Assembly: GCA_032690845.1 (NCBI GenBank)
Contig: CM064434.1
Coordinates: 33,770,342 to 33,834,341, forward strand
Source of the DNA: Eleusine coracana subsp. coracana
Taxonomy: Eukaryota; Streptophyta; Magnoliopsida; Poales; Poaceae
Direction: 5' to 3'
DNA: 64,000 nt
Positions within the stretch are counted from its first letter, which is position 1, and each line of letters opens with the position of its first letter. Under the pieces are notes generated by a model, which searched no databases, was not told the DNA's origin, and was given only the letters and a program-made list of their open reading frames with translations. Below, one piece after another: positions 1 through 11,330 of this stretch. The position numbers were made by a program, and so were the translations under genes.

Positions 1-91
1 GGCTCGTTGCAGCCTGAACCTATCGAAGGTTCGTCTAAAAACACCTCGCTCCTAGCACTTCGAGGGGGAGGGTGGCGTTTTGCAAATAAAC

Positions 92-110
92 TTAGCAAAA
101 ATTTCTATGG
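92..110. repeat. Dyad (potential hairpin) at monomer end, example
   Basis: Most monomers end with an inverted repeat whose common form is CTTAGCAA, spacer AAA, TTGCTAAG: a perfect 8 bp stem with a 3 nt spacer. This first monomer has a weaker version with TTTCTA in the right arm; perfect copies occur for example at 530-548 and 1010-1028. Frequent variants with CATAG on the left or TTTCTAAG on the right each cost one pair. Role unknown. Confidence 0.85.
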
Positions 111-908
111 GGCTTGTGGCAGCCCGAACCTAATGAAAGGTTCACCTAAAAACACCTCCCACTAGCACTTCGAGGGGGAGGGTGGCATTTTTCAAATAAC
201 TTAGCAAAAATTGCTAAGGGGCTCGCTGCAGCACGAACCTATCAAAGGGTTCGCCAAAAAACACCTCGCCCCTAGCACTTCGAGGGGATGGATGGTATTT
301 TTCGAATAACTTAGCAATAATTGCTAAGCGGCTCATTGCAGCCCGAACCTAACGAAGGGTTCGCCCGAAAACACCTCACCCCTAGCACTTCGAGGGGGAG
401 GTTGGCGTTTTTCGAATAAATTAGCAAAAATTGCTAAGTGGCTTGTTGCAGCCCGAACCTCATGAAGGGTTCGCCTAAAAACACCTCGCCCCTAGCACTT
501 CGAGGGGGAGTGTGGCATTTTTCGAATAACTTAGCAAAAATTGCTAAGTGGCTTGTTGAGCCCGAACCTAAACAATGGTTCGCCTAAAAATACCATTCCC
601 CTAGCACTTCAAGGGGGAGGGTGGCTTTTTTTCGAATAACTTAGCAAAAATTGCTAAGCGGCTCATTGCAGCCTGAACCTAACGAAGGGTTCTCCTAAAA
701 ACACCTCGCCCCTAGCACTTCGAGGGGGAGGGTGGCGTTTTTCGAATAACTTAGCAAAAATTGCTAAGCGGCTCGTTGCAGCCTGAACCTAATGAAGGGT
801 TCGCCTGAAAACAACTCGCCCCTAGCACTTCAAGGGGGAGGGTGGCATTTTTGAATAACTTAGCAGAAATTGCTAAGGGGCTCATTGCAGCCCGAACCTA
901 ACGAAGGG

Positions 909-988
909 TTCGCCTGAAAACACCCTGCCCCTAGCACTTCGAGGGGGATTCGCCTAAAAACACCTCGCCCCTAGCACTTCGAGGGGGA
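909..988. repeat. 40 bp internal duplication within a monomer
   Basis: Within one monomer the stretch beginning TTCGCCT repeats 40 bp later (909 and 949), so the G-rich core GAGGGGGA occurs twice before the monomer continues as AGTTGGCG. The same anomalous junction is found near 4290 and 6425, so it was copied with the surrounding block rather than arising three times. Confidence 0.85.
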
Positions 989-3604
989 AGTTGGCGTTTT
1001 TCGAATAACTTAGCAAAAATTGCTAAGTGGCTTGTTGCCGCCCGAACCTAATGAAGGGTTCGCCTAAAAATACCTCGCCCCTAGCACTTCGAGGGGGAGG
1101 GTGGCGTTTTTTGAATAACTTAGCATAAATTGCTAAGGGGGTCATTGCAGCCCGAACCAAACGAAAGGTTCGCCTAAAAACACCTCGCCCCTAGCACTTC
1201 GAGGGGGAGGGTGGCGTTTTTCGAATTACTTAGCAGAAATTGCTAAGTGGCTTGTTGCAGCTGAAACCTAACGAAGGCTTCGCCTCAAAATACCTCGCCC
1301 CTAGCACTTCGAGGGGGAGGTTGGCGTTTTTCGAATAACTTAGCAAAAATTGCTAAGTGGCTTGTTGCAGCCCGAACCTAACGAAGGATTCACCTAAAAA
1401 TACCTCGCACCTAGCACTTCGAGGGGGAGGGTGGCGTTTTGCAAATAAACTTAGCCAAAATTGCTAAGGGGCTCGTTGCAGCCTGAACCGAATGAAGGGT
1501 TCGCCTAAAAACACCTCACCCCTAGCACTTCGAGGGGGAGGGCGGCATTTTTTGAATAAACTTAGCAAAAATTGCTAAGGGGCTCGTTGCAGCCCGAACC
1601 AAATGAAGGGTTCTCCTAAAAACACCTCGCCCCTAGCACTTCGAGAGGGAGGGTGGTGTTTTTCAAATAACTTAGCAATAATTGCTAAGCGGCTCGTTGC
1701 AGCCTGAACCGCATGAAGGGTTCACCTAAAAGCACCTCGCCCCTAGCACTTCGAGGGGGAGGGTGGCATTTTTTGAATAACTAAGGAGTAATTGCTAAGG
1801 GGCTCATTGCAGCCCGAACCTAACGAAAGGTTCGCCTAAAAACACCTCGCCCCTAGCACTTCGAGGGGGAGGGTGGCGTTTTTCGAATAACTTAGCAAAA
1901 ATTGCTAAGTGGCTTGTTGCAGCCCGAACCTAACGAATGGTTCGCCTAAAAATATCTTGCCCCAAGCACTTCGAGGAGGAGGGTGGCGTTTTTCGAATAA
2001 CTTAGCAAAAATTGCTAAGCGGCTCGTTGCAGCCTGAACCAAACGAAGGGTTCGCCTAAAAACACCTCGCCCCTGGCACTTTGAGGGGGAGGGTGGCGTT
2101 TTTTGAATAACATAGCAAAAATTGCTAAGCGGCTCGTTGCAGCCTGAACCTAACAAAGGGTTCGCCTGAAACACCTCGCCCCTAGCACATCGAGGGGGAG
2201 GGTGGCACTTTTTGAATAACTTAGCAGAAATTGCTAAGGGGCTCATTGCAGCCCGAACCTAACGAAAGGTTCGCCCAAAAACACCTCGCCCCTAGAACTT
2301 CGAGGGGGAGGGTGGCATTTTTCGAATAACTTAGCAAAAACTTCTAAGTGGCTCGTTGCAGCCTGAACCTATCGAAGGGTTCGTCTAAAAACACCTCGCT
2401 CCTAGCACTTCGAGGGGGAGGGTGGCGTTTTGCAAATAAACTTAGCAAAAATTTCTATGGGGCTTGTGGCAGCCCGAACCTAATGAAAGGTTCACCTAAA
2501 AACACCTCCCACTAGCACTTCGAGGGGGAGGGTGGCATTTTTCAAATAACTTAGCAAAAATTGCTAAGGGGCTCGCTGCAGCACGAACCTATCAAAGGGT
2601 TCGCCAAAAAACACCTCGCCCCTAGCACTTCGAGGGGATGGATGGTATTTTTCGAATAACTTAGCAATAATTGCTAAGCGGCTCATTGCAGCCCGAACCT
2701 AACGAAGGGTTCGCCTGAAAACACCTCACCCCTAGCACTTCGAGGGGGAGGTTGGCGTTTTTCGAATAAATTAGCAAAAATTGCTAAGTGGCTTGTTGCA
2801 GCCCGAACCTCATGAAGGGTTCGCCTAAAAACACCTCGCCCCTAGCACTTCAAGGGGGAGTGTGGCATTTTTCGAATAACTTAGCAAAAATTGCTAAGTG
2901 GCTTGTTGCAGCCCGAACCTAAACAATGGTTCGCCTAAAAGTACCATTTCCCTAGCACTTCAAGGGGGAGGGTGGCTTTTTTCGAATAACTTAGCAAAAA
3001 TTGCTAAGCGGCTCATTGCAGCCTGAACCTAACGAAGGGTTCTCCTAAAAACACCTCGCCCCTAGCACTTCGAGGGGGAGGGTGGCGTTTTTCGAATAAC
3101 TTAGCAAAAATTGCTAAGCGGCTCATTGCAGCCTGAACCTAATGAAGGGTTCGCCTGAAAACAACTCGCCCCTAGCACTTCAAGGGGGAGGGTGGCATTT
3201 TTGAATAACTTAGCAGAAATTGCTAAGGGGCTCATTGCAGCCCGAACCTAACGGATGGTTCGCCTAAAAACACCTCGCCCCTAGCACTTCGAGGGGGAGG
3301 GTGGTGTTTTTTGAATAACTTAGCAAAAATTGCTAAGCGGCTCGTTGCAGCCTGAACCTAAGGAAGGGTTCGCCTGAAAACACCTCGCCCCTAGCACTTC
3401 GAGGGGGAGGGTGGCGTTTTTCGAATAACTTAGCAAAAATTGCTAAGCGGCTCGTTGCAGCCTGAACCTAATGAAGGGTTCGCCTGAAAACAACTCGCCC
3501 CTAGCACTTCAAGGGGGAGGGTGGCATTTTTGAATAACTTAGCAGAAATTTCTAAGTGGCTCGTTGCAGCCCGAACCTAACGAAAGGTTCACCTAAAAAC
3601 ACCT

Positions 3605-6600
3605 CGCCCCTAGCACTTCGAGGGGGAGGGTGGCGTTTTTTGAATAACTTAGCAAAAAATTCTAAGTGGCTCGTTGCAGCCTGAACATAACGAAGGGTTC
3701 GCCTAAAAACACCTTGCTCCTAGCACTTCGAGGGGGAGGGTGGCGTTTTGCAAATAAACTTAGCATAAATTTCTATGGGGCTTGTTGCAGCCCGAACCTA
3801 ATGAAAGGTTCACCTAAAAGCACCTCCCCCTAGCACTTCGAGGGGGAGGGTGGCGTTTTTCAAATAACTTAGCAAAAATTGCTAAGGGGCTCGTTGCAGC
3901 CCGAACCTATCAAAGGGTTCGCCTAAAAACATGTCGCCCCTAGCACTTCAAGGGGGAGGGTGGCGTTTTGCAAATAAACTTAGCCAAAATTGCTAAGGGG
4001 CTCGTTGCAACCTGAACCTAATGAAGGGTTCGCCTAAAAACACCTCAACCCTAGCCCTTCGAGGGGGAGGGTGGCATTTTTCGAATAAACATAGCAAAAA
4101 TTATTAAGGGGCTCATTGCAGCCCGAACCTAACGAAGGGTTCGCCTAAAAAGACCTCGCCCCTAGCACTTCGAGGGGATGGGTGGTGTTTTTCGAATAAC
4201 TTAGCAATAATTGCTAAGCGGCTCATTGCAGCCCGAACCTAACGAAGGGTTCGCCTGAAAACACCCCGCCCCTAGCACTTCGAGGGGGATTCGCCTAAAA
4301 ACACCTCGCCCCTAGCACTTCGAGGGGGAAGTTGGCGTTTTTCGAATAACTTAGCAAAAATTGCTAAGTGGCTTGTTGCCGCCCGAACCTAATGAAGGGT
4401 TCGCCTAAAAATACCTCGCCCCTAGCACTTCGAGGGGGAGGGTGGCGTTTTTTGAATAACGTAGCAAAAATTTCTCAGTGGCTCATTGTAGCCTGAACCT
4501 AACGAAGGGTTCGCCTAAAAACACCTTGCCCCTAGCACTTCGAGGGGGAGGGTGGTGTTTTTTGAATAATTTAGCAAAAATTGCTAAGGGGCTCATTGCA
4601 GCCCGAACCAAACAAAAGGTTCGCCTAAAAACACCTCGCCCCTAGCACTTCGAGGGGGATGGTGGCATTTTTCGAATAAACAAAGAAAAAATTGTTAAAA
4701 GGCTCGTTGCAGCCCGAACCTAACGAAGGGTTCGCCTAAAAATACCTCGCCCCTAGCACTTCGAGGGGGAGGGTGGTGTTTTTCGAATAACTTAGCAAAA
4801 ATTACTAAGTGGCTCGTTGCAGCCTGAACCTAACGAAGGGTTCACCTGAAAACGCCTCGCCCCTAGCACCTCGAGGGGGAGGGTGGCGTTTTCGAATAAC
4901 TTAGCAGAAATTGCTAAGGGGCTCATTGCAGCCCGAACCTAGCGAAAGGTTCGCCTAAAAACACCTTGCTCCTAGCACTTCGAGGGGGAGGGTGCTGTTT
5001 TTCAAATAACTTAGCAAAAATTGCTAAGTGGCTCGTTGCAGCCCGAACCTAACGAAGGGTTCGCCTAAAAATACCTCACCCCTAGCACTTCGAGGGGGAG
5101 GGTGGTGTTTTTTGAATAACATAGCAAAAATTTCTAAGCAGCTCGTTGTAGCCTGAACCTAACGAAGGGTTCACCTAAAAACACCTCGCCCCTAGCACTT
5201 CGAGGGGGAGGGTGGCATTTTACGAATAATTTAGCAAAAATTGCTAAGGGGCTCGTTGCAGTCCGAACCTAACGAAAGGTTCGCCTAAAAACTCCTCACC
5301 CCTAGCACTTTGAGGGGGAGGGTGGCATTTGACAAATAAACTTAGCAAAAATTGCTAAGGGGCTCGTTGCATCCCGAACCTAACGAAGAGTTTCGCCTAA
5401 AAACACCTCGGCCCTAGCACTTCGAGGGGGAGGGTGGTGTTTTTTGAATAACTTAGCAATAATTGCTAAGCGGCTCATTGCAGCCCGAACCTAACAAAGG
5501 GTTCGCCTGAAAACACCTCGCCCCTAGCACTTCGAGGGGGAGGGTGGCATTTTTTGAATAACTTAGCATAAATTGCTAAGGGGGTCATTGCAGCCCGAAC
5601 CAAACGAAGGGTTCACCTAAAAATACCTCGCCCCTAGCACTTCGAGGGGGGAGGGTGGTGTTTTTTGAATAACTTTGCAAAAATTGCTAAGCGGCTCGTT
5701 GCAGCCTGATGCTAACGAAGTGTTCGCCTGAAAACAACTCGCCCCTAGCACTTCGAGGGGGAGGGTGGCGTTTTTTGAATAACTTAGCAAAAAATTCTAA
5801 GTGGCTCGTTGCATCCTGAACATAACGAAGGGTTCGCCTAAAAACACCTTGCTCCTAGCACTTCAAGGGGGAGGGTGGCGTTTTGCAAATAAACTTAGCA
5901 TAAATTTCTATGGGGCTTGTTGCAGCCCGAACCTAATGAAAGGTTCACCTAAAAACACCTCCCCCTAGCACTTCGAGGGGGAGGGTGGCGTTTTTCAAAT
6001 AACTTAGCAAAAATTGCTAAGGGGCTCGTTGCAGCCCGAACCTATGAAAGGGTTCGCCTAAAAACACGTCGCCCCTAGCACTTCAAGGGGGAGGGTGGCG
6101 TTTTGCAAATAAACTTAGCCGAAATTGCTAAGGGGCTCGTTGCAACCTGAACCTAATGAAGGGTTCGCCTAAAAACACCTCAACCCTAGCACTTCGAGGG
6201 GGAGGGTGGCATTTTTCGAATAAACATAGCAAAAATTATTAAGGGGCTCATTGCAGCCCGAACCTAACGAAGGGTTCGCCTAAAAAGACCTCGCCCCTAG
6301 CACTTCAAGGGGATGGGTGGTGTTTTTCGAATAACTTAGCAATAATTGCTAAGCGGCTCATTGCAGCCCGAACCTAACGAAGGGTTCGCCTGAAAACACC
6401 CCGCCCCTAGCACTTCGAGGGGGATTCGCCTAAAAACACCTCGCCCCTAGCACTTCGAGGGGGAAGTTGGCGTTTTTCGAATAACTTAGCAAAAATTGCT
6501 AAGTGGCTTGTTGCCGCTCGAACCTAATGAAGGGTTCGCCTAAAAATACCTCGCCCCTAGCACTTCGAGGGGGAGGGTGGCGTTTTTTGAATAACGTAGC

Positions 6601-7515
6601 AAAAATTTCTCAGTGGCTCATTGTAGCCTGAACCTAACGAAGGGTTCGCCTAAAAACACCTTGCCCCTAGCACTTCGAGGGGGAGGGTGGTGTTTTTTGA
6701 ATAATTTAGCAAAAATTGCTAAGGGGCTCATTGCAGCCCGAACCAAACAAAAGGTTCGCCTGAAAACACCTCGCCCCTAGCACTTCGAGGGGGATGGTGG
6801 CATTTTTCGAATAAACATAGCAAAAATTGTTAAAAGGCTCGTTGCAGCCCGAACCTAACGAAGGGTTCGCCTAAAAATACCTCGCCCCTAGCACTTCGAG
6901 GGGGAGGGTGGTGTTTTTCGAATAACTTAGCAAAAATTACTAAGTGGCTCGTTGCAGCCTGAACCTAACGAAGGGTTCACCTGAAAACGCCTCGCCCCTA
7001 GCACCTCGAGGGGGAGGGTGGCATTTTCGAATAACTTAGCAGAAATTGCTAAGGGGCTCATTGCAGCCCGAACCTAGCGAAAGGTTCGCCTAAAAACACC
7101 TTGCTCCTAGCACTTCGAGGGGGAGGGTGCTGTTTTTCAAATAACTTAGCAAAAATTGCTAAGTGGCTCGTGCAGCCCGAACCTAACGAAGGGTTCGCCT
7201 AAAAATACCTCACCCCTAGCACTTCGAGGGGGAGGGTGGTGTTTTTTGAATAACATAGCAAAAATTTCTAAGCAGCTCGTTGTAGCCTGAACCTAACGAA
7301 GGGTTCACCTAAAAACACCTCGCCCCTAGCACTTCGAGGGGGAGGGTGGCATTTTACGAATAATTTAGCAAAAATTGCTAAGGGGCTCGTTGCAGTCTGA
7401 ACCTAACGAAAGGTTCGCCTAAAAACTCCTCACCCCTAGCACTTTGAGGGGGAGGGTGGCATTTTACAAATAAACTTAGCAAAAATTGCTAAGGGGCTCG
7501 TTGCAGCCCGAACCT
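3605..7515. repeat. Tandem block duplication, offset 2135 bp
   Basis: The segment at about 3605-5380 is repeated at about 5740-7515. Markers in both copies at constant offset are CTGAACATAACGAAGG (3682/5817), TTTCTCAGTGGCTCATTG (4471/6606), the 40 bp internal duplication (4290/6425) and CCTAGCACCTCGAGG. The second copy then appears to carry an extra monomer before sequence like that following 5390 resumes near 7625. Confidence 0.85.
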
Positions 7516-8904
7516 AACGAAGTGTTCCCCTAAAAACACTTCGTCCCTAGCACTTCGAGGGGGAGGGTGGCATTTTGCAAATAAACTTAGCAAAAATTTC
7601 TAAGGGACTCGTTGCAGCCCGAACCTAACGAAGGGTTTCGCCTAAAAACACCTCGGCCCTAGCACTTCGAGGGGGAGGGTGGCATTTTACGTATAATTTA
7701 GCAATAATTGCTAAGCGGCTCATTGCAGCCCGAACCTAACGAAAGGTTCGCCTAAAAACTTCTCACCCCTAGCACTTTGAGGGGGGGGGGTGGTATTTTA
7801 CAAATAAACTTAGCAAAAATTGCTAAGGGACTCGTTACAGCCGAAACCTAACGAAAGGTTTGCCTAAAAACACATCACCCCTAGCACTTCAAGGGGGAGG
7901 GCGGCGTTTTTCGAATAACTTAGCAAAAATTGCTAAGGGCCTCAATGCAGCCCGAAACTAACGAAAGGTTTGCCTAAAATCTCCTCGCCCCTAGCACTTT
8001 GAGGGTGAGGGTGGCATTTTACAAATTAACTTAGCAAAGATTGCTAAGGGGCTCGTTGCAGCCCGAACCTAACGAAGGGTTCACCTAAAAACACCTCGTC
8101 CCTAGCACTTCGAGGGGGAGGGTGGTGTTTTTTGAGTAACATAGCAAAAATTGCTAAGGGGCTCATTGCAGCCCGAACCAAACGAAAGGTTCGCCTAAAA
8201 ATACCTCGCCCCTAGCACTTCGAGGAGGAGGGTTGCGTTTTTCGAATAACTTAGCAAAAATTGCTAAGTGTTTTGTTGCAGCTCGAACCTAACGAAGGGT
8301 TCGCCTAAAAATACCTCGCCCCTAGCACTTCGAGGGGGGAGGGTGGTGTTTTTCGAATTACTTTGCAAAAATTGCTAAGCGGCTCGTTGCAGCCTGATGC
8401 TAACGAAGTGTTCGCCTGAAAACACCTCGCCCCTAGCACTTCGAGGGGGAGGGTGGTGTTTTTTGAATAACTTAGCAAAAATTGCTAAGCGGCTCGTTGC
8501 AGCCTGAACCTAAGGAAGGGTTCGCCTGAAAACACCTCGCCCCTAGCACTTCGAGGGGGAGGGTGGCATTTTTCGAATAACTTAGTAGAAATTGCTAAGG
8601 GGCTCATTGCAGCCCGAACCTAACGGATGGTTCGCCTAAAAACACCTCGCCCCTAGCACTTCGAGGGGGAGGGTGGTGTTTTTCGAATAACTTAGCAAAA
8701 ATTTCTATGTGGCTCTTTGCAGCCTGAACCTAACGAAGGGTTCGCCTAAAAACACCTCGCCCCTAGCACTTCGAGGGGGAGGGTGGCGTTTTGCAAATAA
8801 ACTTCGCAAAAATTTCTATAGGGCTTGTTGCAGCCCGAACCTAATGAAAGGTTCACCTAAAAACACCTCCCCCTAGCACGAGCGTGGCGTTTTTCAAATA
8901 ACTT

Positions 8905-11330
8905 AGTAAAAATTGCTAAGGGGCTCGTTGTAGCCCAACCTATTCAAGGGTTCGCCTAAAAACACCTCGCCCCTAGCACTTCGAGGTGGATGGTGGCGTT
9001 TTTTGAATAACTTAGCAAAAATTTCTAAGGGGCTCATTGCAGCCCGAACCAAACGAAAGGTTTGCCTACAAACACCTCGCCCCTAGCACTTCGAGGGGGA
9101 GGGTGACGTTTTGCATATAAACTTAGCCAAAATTGCTAAGTGGCTCGTTGCAGCCTGAACCTAATGTAGGGTTCATCTAAAAACACCTCGCTCCTAGCAC
9201 GTCGAGGGGGAGGGTGGTATTTTTTCAATAACATAGCATAAATTTCTAAGCGGCTCGTTGCAGCCTGAACCTAAAGAAGGGTTCACCTAAAAACACATCG
9301 ACCCTAGCACTTCGAGGGGGAGGGTGGCATTTTTCGTATAACTTAGCAAAAATTGCAAAGGGGCTTGTTGCAGTCTGAACCTAACGAAAGGTTCGCCTAA
9401 AAACTTCTCACCCCTAGCACTTTGAGGGGGAGGGTGGTATTTTACAAACAAACTTAGCAAAAGTTGCTAAGGGACTCGTTACAGCCCAAACCTAACGAAA
9501 GGTTTGCCTAAAAACACATCACCCCTAGCACTTCAAGGGGGAGGGCGGCGTTTTTCGAATAACTTAGCAAAAATTTCTAAGGGCCTCGATGCAGCCCGAA
9601 ACTAACGAAAGGTTTGCCTAAAATCTCCTCGCCCCTAGCACTTTGAGGGTGAGGGTGGCATTTTACAAATTAACTTAGCAAAGATTGCTAAGGGGCTCGT
9701 TGCAGCCCGAACCTAACGAAGGGTTCACCTAAAAACACCTCGTCCCTAGCACTTCGAGGGGGAGGGTGGTGTTTTTTGAATAACATAGCAAAAATTGCTA
9801 AGGGGCTCATTGCAGCCCGAACCAAACGAAAGGTTCGCCTAAAAACACCTCGCCCCTAGCACTTCGAGGAGGAGGGTTGCGTTTTTCGAATAACTTAGCA
9901 AAAATTGCTAAGTGTTTTGTTGCAGCTCGAACCTAACGAAGCGTTCGCCTAAAAATACCTCGCCCCTAGCACTTCGAGGGGAGAGGGTGGTGTTTTTCGA
10001 ATAACTTTGCAAAAATTGCTAAGCGGCTCGTTGCAGCCTGATGCTAACGAAGTGTTCACCTGAAAACACCTCGCCCCTAGCACTTCGAGGGGGAGGGTGG
10101 TGTTTTTTGAATAACTTAGCAAAAATTGCTAAGGGGCTCGTTGCAGGCCAACCTATTCAAGAGTTCGCCTAAAAACACCTCGCCCCTAGCACTTCGAGGT
10201 GGATGGTGGCGTTTTTTGAATAACTTAGCAAAAATTTCTAAGGGGCTCATTGCACCCCGAACCAAACGAAAGGTTTGCCTAAAAACACCTCGCCCCTAGC
10301 ACTTCGAGGGGGAGGGTGACGTTTTGCATATAAACTTAGCCAAAATTGCTAAGTGGCTCGTTGCAGCCTGAACCTAATGAAGGGTTCATCTAAAAAAACA
10401 CCTCGCTCCTAGCACTTCGAGGGGGAGGGTGGTATTTTTTGAATAACATAGCAAAAATTTCTAAGCGGCTCGTTGTAGCCTGAACCTAAAGAAGGGTTCA
10501 CCTAAAAACACATCGACCCTAGCACTTCGAGGGGGAGGGTGGCATTTTTCGTATAATTTAGCAAAAATTGCAAAGGGGCTTGTTGCAGTCTGAACCTAAC
10601 GAAAGGTTCGCCTAAAAACTTCTCACCCCTAGCACTTTGAGGGGGAGGGTGGTATTTTACAAACAAACTTAACAAAAATTGCTAAGGGACTCATTACAGC
10701 CCAAACCTAACGAAAGGTTTGCCTAATAACACATCACCCCTAGCACTTCAAGGGGGAGGGCGGCGTTTTTCGAATAACTTAGCAAAAATTGCTAAGGGCC
10801 TCGATGCAGCCCGAAACTAACGAAAGGTTTGCCTAAAATCTCCTCGCCCCTAGCACTTTGAGGGTGAGGGTGGCATTTTACAAATAAACTTAGCAAAGAT
10901 TGCTAAGGGCCTCGTTGTAGCCCGAACCTAACGAAGGGTTCACCTAAAAACACCTCGTCCCTAGCACTTCGAGGGGGAGGGTGGTGTTTTTTGAGTAACA
11001 TAGCAAAAATTGCTAAGGGGCTCATTGCAGCCCGAACCAAACGAAAGGTTCGCCTAAAAACACCTCGCCCCTAGCACTTCGAGGAGGAGGGTTGCGTTTT
11101 TCGAATAACTTAGCAAAAATTGCTAAGTGTTTTGTTGCAGCTCGAACCTAACGAAGGATTCGCCTTAAAATACCTCGCCCCTAGCCCTTCGAGGGGGAGG
11201 GTGGCGTTTTTCGAATAACTTTGCAAAAATTGCTAAGTGGCTCGTTGCAGCCTGATCCTAACGAAGAGTTCGCCTGAAAACACCTCGCCCCTAGCACTTT
11301 GAGGGGGAGGGTGCTGTTTTTTTAACAACT
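8905..11330. repeat. Tandem block, period about 1215 bp (11 monomers)
   Basis: Copy 1 at about 8905-10117 and copy 2 at about 10118-11330 share rare variants at constant offset. Examples are CCAACCTATTCAAG (8936/10149), GGAGGGTGACGTTTTGCAT, AAACACATCGACCC and CTTTGAGGGTGAGGG (9641/10856). A third, older relative of the second half lies at about 7730-8480, offset about 1644 bp. Confidence 0.8.

Larger units (their letters stand above)
1..3250. repeat. Block duplication, offset 2350 bp
   Basis: Monomers 1-900 recur in the same order at about 2351-3250. Diagnostic shared variants are GGCTTGTGGCAGCCC (111 and 2461), CTCCCACTAGCAC, CACGAACCTATCAAAGGG, and GGGGATGGATGGTATT. One 2 bp indel lies in the GTTGAGCCC/GTTGCAGCCC segment near 558 and 2908. 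The match fails after about 900/3250. Boundaries were read by eye and are good to roughly 20 bp. Confidence 0.85.
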
